A stretch of 64,000 nt of DNA from Nonomuraea rhodomycinica (lineage in GTDB: Bacteria; Actinomycetota; Actinomycetes; Streptosporangiales; Streptosporangiaceae), in NCBI RefSeq assembly GCF_013363995.1, contig NZ_JABWGO010000002.1:806001-870000 (forward strand), written 5' to 3'. The notes beneath the pieces were generated by a model that searched no databases, was not told the origin of the DNA, and saw nothing but the letters and a program-made list of their open reading frames with translations. Both the position numbers and the translations under genes were made by a program. Below, piece after piece: positions 26,374 to 36,209 of the stretch; the first letter of the stretch is position 1, and each line of letters starts with the position of its first letter.

Positions 26374-26745
26374 TGTGACCAGCAGCGCCAGGGACCCCCG
26401 ACCACCAAAGCCAGACAACCTGATCGCCCTGGCCCTCCTGCTTCCTGCGTTGGCCGCTCTGGCTCTGCCGGTCCCTGGATCGGTCGCTCTGGCTCTCGTG
26501 ACTCCCGAGCCGACCGCCCCGCTCTCCTGGTTCCCAGCCGACCGCCTCAACCTCCTGGCTGCGAGTCGATCGCGTCCAACTGGTGCACGTAAGCACCGCT
26601 CAAGCGCGCCCGAACCCTCACGAGCCCCCCGCGAACCACTCCCACCCGTCGCGAGGACCACCCCAGCGCGCCCGACTCTCCCCAGCTCTCGCTCTCGCGA
26701 ACGGCTGGCGGCCGTCGCGAGGGTCAGCCCAGCGGGCCCGACTCC
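26374..26745. other. 372-bp gap with low-complexity sequence and a hairpin repeat
   Basis: No convincing gene. A plus frame from 26375 (124 aa) is compositionally biased (A, P, R, L) and ends in the repeat. The distal part (about 26626-26745) is a degenerate relative of the 60-bp repeat at 27461. It includes the stem CTCTCGCGAACGG (26692-26704) / CCGTCGCGAGGG (26712-26723). Confidence 0.6.
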
Positions 26746-27282
26746 CTAGGAATATTCGAAGAAGAACTCCCACGTGAGTACGCCCGAACCGCCAGATACG
26801 CTGGGGTCGTACTCGATGGACATCTCGACGGTGCCGTGCGAGAACTTCTTCGTCAGCCCCACCATCTGTAGTGAATCCGGTTCCTCGACGGGCTCCACAT
26901 CCCGCCAGCCTTCGCGACGCATGACGGCCAGGGCGCCTCGAACGTGCTGGGCATCATCCGCCACCGTCACGACCACGCTGGCGCTCGGTACGGGAATCAA
27001 GTCAGGAAGCGGTTCGAACTCGCAGTTGTCCTCACGGTCGATCGCTGTGACCGAGCCCGCGGGGAACAACCGGGCCAGCAGCGGGGTCACTTCCTTCTGC
27101 AGCGCAGGATGCTGCTGCGCCACCTGAACCTTGCACGTGGCAAAATCCACCGCGGCGTATCCGTAGGTGGGGGCAAAGATCAGCACCGCGACCACCAAGA
27201 CCACGGCCATCGCCGATACCGCGACCGCTTTCTTGATCGTCTGCACTGGCGTAGCATGCCACTCGCGCTCCGGCCGTGCCAT
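26746..27282 (-). CDS. Membrane-anchored hypothetical protein
   Basis: A 178-aa protein. A cytoplasmic basic N-terminus (REWH...VQTIKK) is followed by one hydrophobic helix (AVAVSAMAVVLVVAVLIFAP). An extracytoplasmic domain follows with two cysteines (ATCKVQ, DNCEFEP) and ends in an aromatic WEFFFEYS tail. Codon use and one-TM topology make it a credible gene. It has repeat-family sequence on both sides, and its TAG stop lies at the very edge of a repeat copy. No family recognised. Confidence 0.65.
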   Translation of the reverse strand: MARPEREWHATPVQTIKKAVAVSAMAVVLVVAVLIFAPTYGYAAVDFATCKVQVAQQHPALQKEVTPLLARLFPAGSVTAIDREDNCEFEPLPDLIPVPSASVVVTVADDAQHVRGALAVMRREGWRDVEPVEEPDSLQMVGLTKKFSHGTVEMSIEYDPSVSGGSGVLTWEFFFEYS

Positions 27283-28027
27283 GCAGTCAGATCAAATATC
27301 CGTCTCGGGCGCAGCTCAGTCATCGTGGCCCGCGGCGCACCACGCTGGTCGCCTTCGCTCCCAACAGCGGCGAGGGCAGCAGCCGCACCGCCCTGAGGCG
27401 CCGACCTCTGCTTCGTCGGCTCCATCACCGGTGCTCTGCTGAGGCCCACACAACAGGCCCTAGCTCCAGCGAACGGCACGCGGCCGTCGAGAGGGTCGGC
27501 CCAGCGCGTCCGACTCTCCCTAGCTCCAGCGAACGGCACGCGGCCGTCGAGAGGGTCGGCCCAGCGCGTCCGACTCTCCCTAGCTCCAGCGAACGGCACG
27601 CGGCCGTCGAGAGGGTCGGCCCAGCGCGTCCAACTCTCCCTAGCTCCAGCGAACGGCACGCGGCCGTCGAGAGGGTCGGCCCAGCGCGTCCAACTCTCCC
27701 TAGCTCCAGCGAACGGTTAGCTGCCGTCCAGCTCTCGCGAACGGTTAGCGGCCGTCGCGAGAGGTCGGTCCAGCGCGCCCAGCCCCTTACAAGCCCCGCG
27801 AGCCGCCGGCACTTCTTGCGGCTGTGAGCCAAGCGCGCTCATCGTTCCCCGCTTCCCAAGCGAGCGCGCCCGCCCTCCCCACGTTCCCGTCAGGCGCTCC
27901 GTCCCGTCAGGCGCTCCGTGACCCCGACGATTTCACCCGCCAAGTCCGCCGCGACGAATAGGCGGCGATGTCGCGCCGCCCCCGCCCTCCGAACTGCACG
28001 CCGCAAGCCCAGCCCGGCGGGGTCGTG
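27283..28027. other. 745-bp gap dominated by a 60-bp repeat array
   Basis: Upstream of the hypothetical gene and downstream of recQ. Apart from the array (27461-27780) I see no gene, promoter or RNA with confidence. Frames of 135-183 aa cross it on both strands only because the 60-bp unit is a multiple of three and lacks stop codons. Confidence 0.7.
27461..27780. repeat. 60-bp tandem repeat array
   Basis: The unit begins tagctccagcgaacggcacg and has an exact period of 60 bp. Four nearly identical copies start at 27461, 27521, 27581 and 27641; the third and fourth share a single C-to-A change. A diverged copy from 27701 ends in the hairpin CTCTCGCGAACGG / CCGTCGCGAGAG (27732-27763). No spacer variation, so not CRISPR. 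Confidence 0.95.
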
Positions 28028-29836
<1,809 letters not shown>

Positions 29837-29842
29837 GCGGCT

Positions 29843-29848
29843 ACCTTA
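29843..29848 (-). promoter_or_regulatory. -10 box for leaderless recQ
   Basis: TAAGGT fits TAnnnT and ends 6 nt before the recQ ATG. Confidence 0.4.
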
Positions 29849-30256
29849 TGTGATCGGGGGTGATCGCCGGCACGGATTCGCCCACGGCGATGAGGAATTC
29901 ACGAGCCCCTGGGGCTCCAGCGCCCGCTTCGCCCGGATCGTTGGGTCACGCAGACGGCGAGCTGGGGGAGTGAGTGCCCGGGTCGAGCCAGGGCGGGCGG
30001 CTGGAACGGCGGTTCTTCCCGGCGGCCACCGGTTCGTCCCGACGCATGTCCTCCAGGCGGGTGGCCCTGGGAGGCCGGCCGCTTGCAGTCCGCCGGGGAT
30101 GTCGTTGTTCGCATGGTCCAGGTCGGGGTGGTGCGCCGAGCGGGAGGCTGGGGCGGGCGGGAACGCGCGGCGAGGGGGAAGCAGTGCTGAGCGGGAACGC
30201 CCGCTGAGCGGGAACGCGCGCCGGTCGGGAGCCCGCACTGATCGCGACGCTGCGCG
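29849..30256. other. Intergenic region between recQ and the SDR gene
   Basis: About 410 bp without a supportable gene. It contains short imperfect repeats of gagcgggaacgc (about 30183-30225). Only the two flanking -10 boxes look functional. Confidence 0.6.
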
Positions 30257-30262
30257 TAGCGT
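30257..30262 (+). promoter_or_regulatory. -10 box for the leaderless SDR gene
   Basis: TAGCGT lies 7 nt upstream of ATG 30270, the spacing expected if transcription starts at the A of ATG. Confidence 0.4.
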
Positions 30263-30269
30263 GGGGATC

Positions 30270-31046
30270 ATGAGCGTGTCGTACGTGGTGACCGGCGGAG
30301 GGCGCGGGATCGGCAGGGCGGTCGTGGAGCGGCTGCTGGCCGGTCGGGGAGGCGGCGCGAAGGTCAGCGTGGTGGCCGTCGAGCACGACCCCACCGCCCT
30401 CGCCTGGGCGGGCGACGGGGTGGTCCCGGTCGTCGGCGACGCCTCCGACGAGGCCGTGGTTGAGCGGGCGGCCGACCTCGCCCAGGAGTCCGGCACGCTC
30501 GCCGGCTGGGTGAACAACGCCGCCGTCTTCCGCGACGCCTCCGTCCACACCTCCTCCACCGCCGAGATCCGGGCGCTGATCGCGGCCAACCTCGACCTCG
30601 CCGTCACCGGCTGCGCCGCCGCCGTGCGCCGATTCCTGGCCGCCGGTACGTCCGGCGCCATCGTGAACGTCACCTCGCACCAGGCCCGCCGGGCCGTCCC
30701 CGGCAGCCTGCCGTACTCCACGGCGAAGGCCGCCGTCGAGGGCCTGACCAGGGCGCTCGCGGTCGAGTACGGCAGGCGCGGCATCCGGGTCAACGCCGTC
30801 GCGCCGGGGTCGGTGGCGACGGAGAGGTACGAGGAGTTCCTGGCCGCGCTGGGCCCCGAGGGGGCGGCCGGTATCGAGGCGGAGATGGCGCGGCTGCACC
30901 CGCTCGGCAGGGTGGCGTCCGCCGCCGAGGTCGCCGCCGCCGTGGCGTACCTGCTGTCGGACGACGCCGCGTTCGTGAGCGGCGTGACGCTGCCCGTGGA
31001 CGGCGGCCGGTCGGTGCTCGGGCTCGATCCCGAAGCCCGGGAATGA
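30270..31046 (+). CDS. Short-chain dehydrogenase/reductase
   Basis: A 258-aa classical SDR. It has the cofactor loop [10 protein letters not shown], the NNAAV motif, catalytic YSTAK (YxxxK) preceded by NVTSHQ (Ser), and a C-terminal [11 protein letters not shown] as in FabG-type enzymes. The cofactor and substrate are not deducible. ATG 30270 starts directly at the Rossmann strand; the longer frame from 29823 covers non-coding sequence. Its stop codon TGA is also the first half of a candidate Zur site for the next gene. Confidence 0.88.
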   Translation: MSVSYVVTGGGRGIGRAVVERLLAGRGGGAKVSVVAVEHDPTALAWAGDGVVPVVGDASDEAVVERAADLAQESGTLAGWVNNAAVFRDASVHTSSTAEIRALIAANLDLAVTGCAAAVRRFLAAGTSGAIVNVTSHQARRAVPGSLPYSTAKAAVEGLTRALAVEYGRRGIRVNAVAPGSVATERYEEFLAALGPEGAAGIEAEMARLHPLGRVASAAEVAAAVAYLLSDDAAFVSGVTLPVDGGRSVLGLDPEARE

Positions 31047-31058
31047 AAACCGTTGTCG
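31044..31058 (+). promoter_or_regulatory. Candidate Zur operator upstream of the type B L31 gene
   Basis: TGAAAACCGTTGTCG is an imperfect 15-bp palindrome (5 of 7 half-site positions paired) resembling actinobacterial Zur boxes such as TGAAAAnnnTTTTCA. It lies 16 bp before the ATG of a zinc-free L31 paralogue, a classic Zur target. It overlaps the SDR stop codon. Confidence 0.35.
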
Positions 31059-31074
31059 TCAGGTTGAGGGGGGC

Positions 31075-31320
31075 ATGAAGAAGAACCTGCACCCGTCGTA
31101 CCGCCCCGTCGTCTTCCGTGACCCGAGCGCGGGGTTCGCCTTCCTCACCCGGTCCACCGTGACCAGCGCGAAGACCGTCGAGTGGGAGGACGGCCGCACG
31201 TACCCCGTCGTGGACGTGGACGTCTCCTCCGCCAGCCACCCCTTCTACACCGGCCGCGGGCGGATCGTGGACAGCGCGGGCCGCGTCGAGCGTTTCAGGC
31301 AGCGGTACGGCACGAACTGA
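31075..31320 (+). CDS. rpmEB: 50S ribosomal protein L31 type B (zinc-independent)
   Basis: An 81-aa protein. [16 protein letters not shown], then [10 protein letters not shown] and [11 protein letters not shown], are diagnostic for L31. There is no CxxC zinc ribbon, so it is the C-minus paralogue that replaces zinc-binding L31 when zinc is scarce. ATG 31075 follows GAGGGGGG. Usually repressed by Zur in actinobacteria; a candidate box is annotated upstream. Confidence 0.93.
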   Translation: MKKNLHPSYRPVVFRDPSAGFAFLTRSTVTSAKTVEWEDGRTYPVVDVDVSSASHPFYTGRGRIVDSAGRVERFRQRYGTN

Positions 31321-31418
31321 CCGAACGAATTACGGCGCCACTTCCGGCCTGAGCAGCCGCATGCCCCCATTACTTGTGGGTACAAAGCCTTCACCGGCGT
31401 GGGAGCATGGTGATCGCG

Positions 31419-31658
31419 ATGGGTCTCTCTGGAAAGGAACGCCGCATCCTCGCGGAAATCGAGTACGCCCTGGCCTTGGAGGACCCGGACCTGGCCAGGC
31501 GCGTCGCGGCGATCAACAGCATCGAAGCAGGCGGCGAAGGCTACATACGGCCGTACGGGGAACGCGCGCGCGGCTGGGTGACACGGCACGTGTGGCTCAT
31601 CGTGCTCTCGGTCCTGCTGGTGGTGGCGCTCCTCACCCTGGCCGTGCTCGTCGCCTGA
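31419..31658 (+). CDS. DUF3040 membrane protein
   Basis: A 79-aa protein. The N-terminal LSGKERRILAEIEYAL is the DUF3040 signature, and one C-terminal TM helix follows (LIVLSVLLVVALLTLAVLV). ATG 31419 is favoured over ATG 31407 because the GGGAG at 31401-31405 is too close to the latter. The function of this actinobacterial family is unknown. The 3' end of the gene is the founding unit of a tandem repeat that continues past the stop. Confidence 0.82.
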   Translation: MGLSGKERRILAEIEYALALEDPDLARRVAAINSIEAGGEGYIRPYGERARGWVTRHVWLIVLSVLLVVALLTLAVLVA

Positions 31659-31745
31659 GCGAAAGTCCCGAAGGCCCGCTCGTCGCCTGGACGGAGGTCC
31701 CGAAGGCCCGCTCGTCGCCTGAACGGAGGCCGTGTTCGTCGCCTG
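31646..31745. repeat. 32-bp repeat spanning the DUF3040 stop codon
   Basis: The string gctcgtcgcctg recurs at 31646, 31678 and 31710, then as gttcgtcgcctg at 31734 (periods 32, 32 and 24), with aggtcccgaaggccc between. The first copy contains the real stop TGA; later copies carry TGG or TGA. Confidence 0.88.
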
Positions 31746-31769
31746 AACGCGCGCGCGGGTCGCGTCGGG

Positions 31770-32015
31770 TCAGCGGCCTGACTGGCCGCGGCGGCGTCGC
31801 ACCACCGCGAGGTCGATCGCCGCGATGATCGCCACCACGGCGCCGATCGCCGCCTCCCAGGCCCACACCTCCTCGCCCGTGCTCATCGCGCTGAACGCGA
31901 AGAACACGGCCGCCGTCACCCCGGCCACCAACGCCACCGTCGACAGCGCCCGCCGGGCGCGCAGCGGGCTGCGCGCGGACGCCGGCTCGGTTCCCGAGCG
32001 GTCACGCAGCCACAT
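31770..32015 (-). CDS. DUF6343-like small membrane protein
   Basis: An 81-aa protein. RSGTEPASARSPLRARR matches the N-terminal signature of the DUF6343 family, followed by two TM helices (STVALVAGVTAAVFFAF and EAAIGAVVAIIAAIDLAVV) and a basic tail. The ATG at 32015 has GGAGGA upstream. Function unknown. Confidence 0.75.
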   Translation of the reverse strand: MWLRDRSGTEPASARSPLRARRALSTVALVAGVTAAVFFAFSAMSTGEEVWAWEAAIGAVVAIIAAIDLAVVRRRRGQSGR

Positions 32016-32093
32016 GTCTCCTCCCCCACTCGCCGGGCGAGCCGGGCCGCGGAAGCACTCCTCCGCGGCCCGCGCAAGCCCGTCCCCGGCCGT

Positions 32094-32798
32094 TCAGGCC
32101 AGGCAGCGCAGCCTCTCGGCCAGCCGCGGGTCGAGCCCGTGGCCGGCCGGGAGCCGCCCCACCGTGGCCTCGGCGAACTCCGGGTACGACAGCGTCGCGC
32201 TCACCCCGTCGGCGTACGCCCAGATCTGCTCCGCCGTCTGCTCGACCTGGACGTCCGCCCCCTGCTCGGCCAGGACGAACCGCCCCACCGCGACCCGCCA
32301 CAGCGTCCGCCCCTCGATCTCCTCGTCGGAGACCGGGGCGCCGACGTCGTCGGCGTGGGTCGCGTACTCCGAGTCGTAGTGGAACGTCTGCCACCCCACC
32401 GGGTACGGCCCGGCCATGGTGTCGATCAGGTGGTCGGCGCCCAGCTCGCGCATGCGGCGCCGGGTGTCGCCGTTCTGCTCGCGCCACTCCTCCAGTACGG
32501 CCTGCACCGGCATGGGCCGGCGCTGCCGTACGGACCACTCGTTGAAGTCGTGGAACCCGTTGACCCCTTCGCGGGCGAGACGGGCCAGCAGGTCCTGGAC
32601 GTTGCCGTCGAGGCAGGCGTGGTTGTAGAGCTCCTCGCCCGCCAGATGCGCGAGGACGTCACGCACCGACCACCCCGCGCACCGCGACGGCCGTTGCCAG
32701 CCCTCGTCGTCCAGACCGGAGAAGAACCGGTCGAGTCTGGCCGCCTCGGCGTCGAAGATGTCGAACGGGTCGAACTCTTTCAGCAGGTCGTCAGCCAT
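32094..32798 (-). CDS. Maleylpyruvate isomerase N-terminal-fold (TIGR03083-like) protein
   Basis: A 234-aa protein with the DinB/mycothiol-dependent metalloenzyme fold. CAGWSVRDVLAHLAG near residue 40 is the family signature, with a further possible metal ligand in HYDSEYATHADD. Such proteins bind a divalent metal through three His and often use mycothiol, which fits an actinobacterial host. The substrate is unknown. It lacks a Shine-Dalgarno but has a -10 box 6 nt upstream. Confidence 0.82.
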   Translation of the reverse strand: MADDLLKEFDPFDIFDAEAARLDRFFSGLDDEGWQRPSRCAGWSVRDVLAHLAGEELYNHACLDGNVQDLLARLAREGVNGFHDFNEWSVRQRRPMPVQAVLEEWREQNGDTRRRMRELGADHLIDTMAGPYPVGWQTFHYDSEYATHADDVGAPVSDEEIEGRTLWRVAVGRFVLAEQGADVQVEQTAEQIWAYADGVSATLSYPEFAEATVGRLPAGHGLDPRLAERLRCLA

Positions 32799-32804
32799 AT
32801 TTCG

Positions 32805-32810
32805 ACGCTA
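32805..32810 (-). promoter_or_regulatory. -10 box for a leaderless mRNA (gene at 32798)
   Basis: TAGCGT, 6 nt before the ATG, on the minus strand; no ribosome binding site between them. Confidence 0.4.
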
Positions 32811-32869
32811 CCCCCAGGACGCCGCCTATCACGATCGTCCGCGGGCGCGGGATCGACGGCGGGAAAGGC

Positions 32870-32903
32870 GCGAGCCCGGCCCCCACGAGGGGACCGGGCT
32901 CGC
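32870..32903 (-). terminator. Strong terminator after the secreted beta-domain protein
   Basis: A 10-bp stem GCGAGCCCGG / CCGGGCTCGC extended by CCCC / GGGG across one mismatch, with a 4-nt loop. Confidence 0.75.
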
Positions 32904-32916
32904 GCTCGGACGTGCG

Positions 32917-32972
32917 CCCGGTCATGACGACCGGGTCGTGCTCAGGCGTGCTCACCGGTCATGACGACCGGT
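32917..32972. repeat. Two copies of a GACC hairpin
   Basis: CCCGGTCATGACGACCGGG (32917-32935) and ACCGGTCATGACGACCGGT (32954-32972) are near-identical 19-bp hairpins, the second 5 bp past the stop codon at 32978. They probably add to termination. Confidence 0.7.
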
Positions 32973-32977
32973 CGGGC

Positions 32978-33700
32978 TCAGCGGCGCCAGGAGACCACGC
33001 GGACGTAGTCCGTGCGGCTCTCGGCGCCCTGGAGCTCGTCGTTGCCGTCGTAGACGGCCTTGAACGTGCCGCTCCTCCAGGCGCGGGTGCTGGCGGTGAA
33101 CTTGCCGCCCCACTTGGTGGTGGCGGAGGCCACCCACTTCCAGCCGCTGGAGCCGTTGGCGCGGTAGTAGACGTTCACCTTCTCGCCGCGAACGCCCTCC
33201 CAGCCCTCGTCATCCACCTGGAGACGGCCGGAGAACCAGATCGACTTGCCCTTGCGGACCTTGTAGGGGTCGGCGCTGAAGCGGGAGATCCGCGTCTCGG
33301 CCTTCTCGTCCTGGATCTCGACGCTGAAGACGGCCTCGTCGGTCGCGACGACCTGGCCGTTCTTGAACGCCTGGGCGGTGGCGCGCCACTTGCCCTCGGC
33401 GTCGTCGGCGTTGAACGGGACGCTGAAGCGCCACGACTCGAGCTGCTTGGCCTCCTGCGCGCGCAGCGTGCGCACACCCAGGGGGCTGACGCTCAGCTTG
33501 ACGTTGTCGACGTCGCTGCTGGCGTCGACCTTGAAGAACGCCTCCGTCTCGCCGTCGCCCTTGACGACGACCGGGTTCGGCGAGATGTCCCTGATGTCGA
33601 CGGTGGACGCCTTGGTCTTGGCCATGGCGGTGCTGCCACCCGACACGAGCATGGCCCCACCCACCAGGGCGGAGACGATACCTACAGCGATCTTTCTCAT
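32978..33700 (-). CDS. Secreted beta-sandwich protein of unknown function
   Basis: A 240-aa protein with a signal peptide (MRKIAVGIVSALVGGAMLVS, cleavage near AMAKT). Two beta-rich repeats follow: one with VVVKGDGETEAFFKVDASSD and one with YKVRKGKSIWFSGRL...WKWVASATTKWGGKF. The second resembles the Ig-like domains with a WxxV...T...G pattern common in actinobacterial exported proteins. No enzyme motif is present. ATG 33700 is the first start giving a proper signal peptide. Confidence 0.75.
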   Translation of the reverse strand: MRKIAVGIVSALVGGAMLVSGGSTAMAKTKASTVDIRDISPNPVVVKGDGETEAFFKVDASSDVDNVKLSVSPLGVRTLRAQEAKQLESWRFSVPFNADDAEGKWRATAQAFKNGQVVATDEAVFSVEIQDEKAETRISRFSADPYKVRKGKSIWFSGRLQVDDEGWEGVRGEKVNVYYRANGSSGWKWVASATTKWGGKFTASTRAWRSGTFKAVYDGNDELQGAESRTDYVRVVSWRR

Positions 33701-33874
33701 GAGGGTGCTGATTCCTCTCCCCGTATCGCTGGAGCCGGCCCGGGAAGCCGGCTCGCTTTTACTACTTAGAGCCACCATATGGGGAAAAGGTTGAGCAAAG
33801 TTACGACAAAAATTCGATCACACGCACTACCTGGGCAATCAACAAGAAAATCCTGTGGAGATACACAGACCGGC

Positions 33875-33880
33875 TACAGT
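33875..33880 (+). promoter_or_regulatory. -10 box for the leaderless PfkB kinase gene
   Basis: TACAGT preceded by GGC, 7 nt before ATG 33888, with no Shine-Dalgarno in between. Confidence 0.45.
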
Positions 33881-33887
33881 CTCGGCC

Positions 33888-34760
33888 ATGACGGACGTCT
33901 ACACCCTTGGCGAGGCGCTGGGAGTCGTCTCCAGCGGCCGGGTCCGCCACGAGTCCGAGGCCCGGCTCGACGTCTGCGGCCCCGAGTTCACGCTGGCCGT
34001 GGGCCTGGCCCGGCTCGGTCACCGGGCCTGCTTCCTCGGCAAGGTCGGGGGTGACGAACTGGGGGCGAGAGTCCTCACGGTGCTCAGGGGCGAGGGCGTC
34101 GACGTCGCCGACGTACGGGTCAGTGAGGGCGCCCGTACCGGGATGCTCCTCAGGGAGTCGCGCGTGGGCCGGGAACCGCAGGTGACGCACTACCGCGCCG
34201 GGTCCGCAGGCTCGTCCCTCTCGCCGGGCAACGTGCCCATCGACCGCATCGCGGCCTCGAAGATGCTGCACGTCACCGGCCTGACGGCGGGGCTGGGGCG
34301 GGGCGCGCTCGAAGCGGTCCGCGCCGCCGTGAGCGCCGCCCGCGCCGCCGAGGTGGTCATCTCGTTCGCCGTGAACTACGTGCCGGAGCTGTGGCCGTCG
34401 GTACGCGAGGCGGAGGAGGTGCTGAGCGAGCTGGCCTGCGAGTCGCACCTGCTGTTCCTCGGCCAGGACGAGCTGGACCTGGTCAAGCCCGCGCTCACGC
34501 CGGAGCGGGAGGTCGTGGTGCACCGGGGCATGAAGGGCGCCAGCGTGCGCGCCAACCGGATGCGCTACGACGCGCCCGGGCTCCAGGTGCCGATCGTGGA
34601 CACGGCGGGCTCGGGGGACGCGTTCGTGGCCGGGTACATCAGCGCGGCGCTGGACGGGCTGACGCCGCAGGAACGGCTGCACCGCGGCACGGTGCTGGGC
34701 GCGGCCGCCGTGAGCAGCGCCAGCGACTGGCAGGGCCTGCCCGACCGCTCCGACCTGTAG
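33888..34760 (+). CDS. PfkB-family sugar kinase
   Basis: A 290-aa protein. It has GLARLGHRACFLGKVGGDELG (PfkB signature 1 region) and DTAGSGDAFVAGY (signature 2, with the catalytic Asp in GSGDAF), as in ribokinase/KDG kinase. It phosphorylates a sugar or nucleoside with ATP; the substrate is not clear. It is monocistronic. An alternative GTG at 33855 would add 11 residues but overlaps the promoter. Confidence 0.85.
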   Translation: MTDVYTLGEALGVVSSGRVRHESEARLDVCGPEFTLAVGLARLGHRACFLGKVGGDELGARVLTVLRGEGVDVADVRVSEGARTGMLLRESRVGREPQVTHYRAGSAGSSLSPGNVPIDRIAASKMLHVTGLTAGLGRGALEAVRAAVSAARAAEVVISFAVNYVPELWPSVREAEEVLSELACESHLLFLGQDELDLVKPALTPEREVVVHRGMKGASVRANRMRYDAPGLQVPIVDTAGSGDAFVAGYISAALDGLTPQERLHRGTVLGAAAVSSASDWQGLPDRSDL

Positions 34761-34798
34761 ACCCGGCGGGCCTGGCGGGTGCGGCGGGGGAGGGCCGG

Positions 34799-34921
34799 CC
34801 GCCGCCGGTGGCGCGCGGAGGGCAGCGGAGGAGGGCTGGCCGCGGCCGGTGGCGCGCCGAGGGCGGCGGAGGAGGGCTAGCCGCGGCCGGTGGCGCGCCG
34901 GGGGCGGCGGGTCAGCAGGCC
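34799..34921. repeat. 41-bp repeat spanning the 3' end of the surface protein gene
   Basis: Units starting ccgcggccggtggcgcgccg occur at 34881 and 34840, with a diverged one at 34799: an exact 41-bp period. The stop TAG of the gene lies in the first unit; in the outer copies the same triplet is CAG or CGG on the coding strand. Confidence 0.9.
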
Positions 34922-35731
34922 GCCGATCCCCGCCGCCATGATCAGCGCCGACCCGCCCAGCACGAGCGCCCGCCCGTCCGGGCCCGCCTCGCCGCCGCCA
35001 CCCGTCTCCGCCCCCGCCTTGGGGACGGCGGACGACCGCTTGCGGGTGGTCTCCTCAGCGGAGGAGCCGGAGGAGTCGGTGGAGTCCGTGGAGTCGTCCG
35101 GCTCTTCCGTGGTGCCGGAGGAGGTCGGCGTGCCGGAGGTCGAGGCGTCAGGGGATGACGTCGGGTCGGGGTCGGTGCTCCCGGCGGCGACCGTCAGCGT
35201 GTACGCCGAGAGCTGCCCGGTACTGGCCGCCTGGCACGTGATCAGGGGCTCGTTCTCGGTCGTCCCGATGGTGACCGCGCCGGGCCGGACCGAGCCGGTG
35301 CCCGGGTTCCGCGCCGTGGCCTTCATCTCCACGGTGGGCAGGGTGATGGCCTGCCCGGGCGTGACGGCGCCGAGGGCCCCCGCGCCGGTGGCGGAGGTGA
35401 GCCCCGTCAACCCCGAGATCCCGGCATGCGGGTAGAGGTTCAGCCCCGCGGGCAGCCCCGTCGACGGCGCCTTCAGCTCCGAGCCCGTCTCGTACGTGCC
35501 GCTCCACCTGATGGAGAACTGCTCTCCCACCACGGCCGAGGTCGGCATCGTCAGCGTCACCCGGAGGCGCACGGTCAGAGCCGGCAGCGAGTCGCCGGTG
35601 CAGCTGTACTCGACCACGTCCGCGCTCGCCCGCGCCGCGGACGACGCGCCGAGCGGGGCGAAGACCGCCGACGCCAGCGCCACCGCCGAGGCGGCGAACC
35701 GTACCCGAGCCCTGGACGTAAGCACCGGCAT
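34877..35731 (-). CDS. Surface-anchored protein with a sortase-like C-terminus
   Basis: A 284-aa protein. It has a signal peptide (RFAASAVALASAVFAPLGAS) and a beta-rich domain of about 150 aa with two Cys (YSCTGD, ITCQAA). A Ser/Thr/Asp-rich stalk (about 190-240) follows, then AGAETGGGG, a TM helix (LVLGGSALIMAAGIGGLL) and an RRPRR tail. This order matches sortase-anchored proteins; the motif is LAxTG-like with Gly replacing Leu, so it may instead stay membrane-anchored. The ATG at 35731 follows GGGGAG. Confidence 0.75.
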   Translation of the reverse strand: MPVLTSRARVRFAASAVALASAVFAPLGASSAARASADVVEYSCTGDSLPALTVRLRVTLTMPTSAVVGEQFSIRWSGTYETGSELKAPSTGLPAGLNLYPHAGISGLTGLTSATGAGALGAVTPGQAITLPTVEMKATARNPGTGSVRPGAVTIGTTENEPLITCQAASTGQLSAYTLTVAAGSTDPDPTSSPDASTSGTPTSSGTTEEPDDSTDSTDSSGSSAEETTRKRSSAVPKAGAETGGGGEAGPDGRALVLGGSALIMAAGIGGLLTRRPRRATGRG

Positions 35732-35847
35732 GACGCTCCCCTCGGCCGCGGTTCCACTGGGGCTCCAGCATTCCAGCCGTTGATCACAGGCGGATTGAGA
35801 TCGGGCGCGGAGCGGGGTGGGCATGAAGACGCCGAGGGGGGAGCGGC

Positions 35848-36207
35848 GTGAAGGACGTCATCGAGATCATCGGCGAGGTCATGGACTTCGCCGGCGTGCT
35901 CGTCATCGCCGTCGGCGTCCTGGCCGCGCTCGTGGTCTTCGGCGTGCGGTACGCCCGCACGCGGGAGGTGGCCGGCCTCTACATGACGTTCCGGCAGGGA
36001 GTGGGCCGGGCGATCCTGCTCGGCCTGGAGCTGCTGGTGGCGGCCGACATCATCAGGACCGTGGCCGTCTCGCCCACGTTCGGGAGCGTCGGCGTGCTGG
36101 CCGTGATCGTGGCGGTCCGCACGTTCCTCAGCTTCTCGCTCCAGGTGGAGCTGGAGGGCCGGCTGCCGTGGCAGCGGGCCGTGCCGCCGCGCGAGCCGTC
36201 CCGCTGA
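35848..36207 (+). CDS. DUF1622 family membrane protein
   Basis: A 119-aa protein with three hydrophobic segments (VLVIAVGVLAALVVFGVRY, ILLGLELLVAADII, VGVLAVIVAVRTFLSF). FRQGVGRAILLGLE and FLSFSLQVELEG are typical of DUF1622. Function unknown. The GTG start is preceded by GGGGGGAG. Its stop lies two bases before the convergent LacI stop. Confidence 0.85.
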   Translation: MKDVIEIIGEVMDFAGVLVIAVGVLAALVVFGVRYARTREVAGLYMTFRQGVGRAILLGLELLVAADIIRTVAVSPTFGSVGVLAVIVAVRTFLSFSLQVELEGRLPWQRAVPPREPSR

Positions 36208-36209
36208 GG

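Noticed and set aside
26375..26749. Plus-strand frame of 124 codons right after the Nudix gene
   Set aside because: Low-complexity A/P/R/L composition, no Shine-Dalgarno, runs into the hairpin repeat.
27461..27780. CRISPR array
   Set aside because: Units abut with no variable spacers and no cas genes are nearby.
27276..27827. Repeat-encoded proteins on both strands of the 60-bp array
   Set aside because: Open only because the unit lacks stops and is a multiple of three; no start signal or family on either strand.
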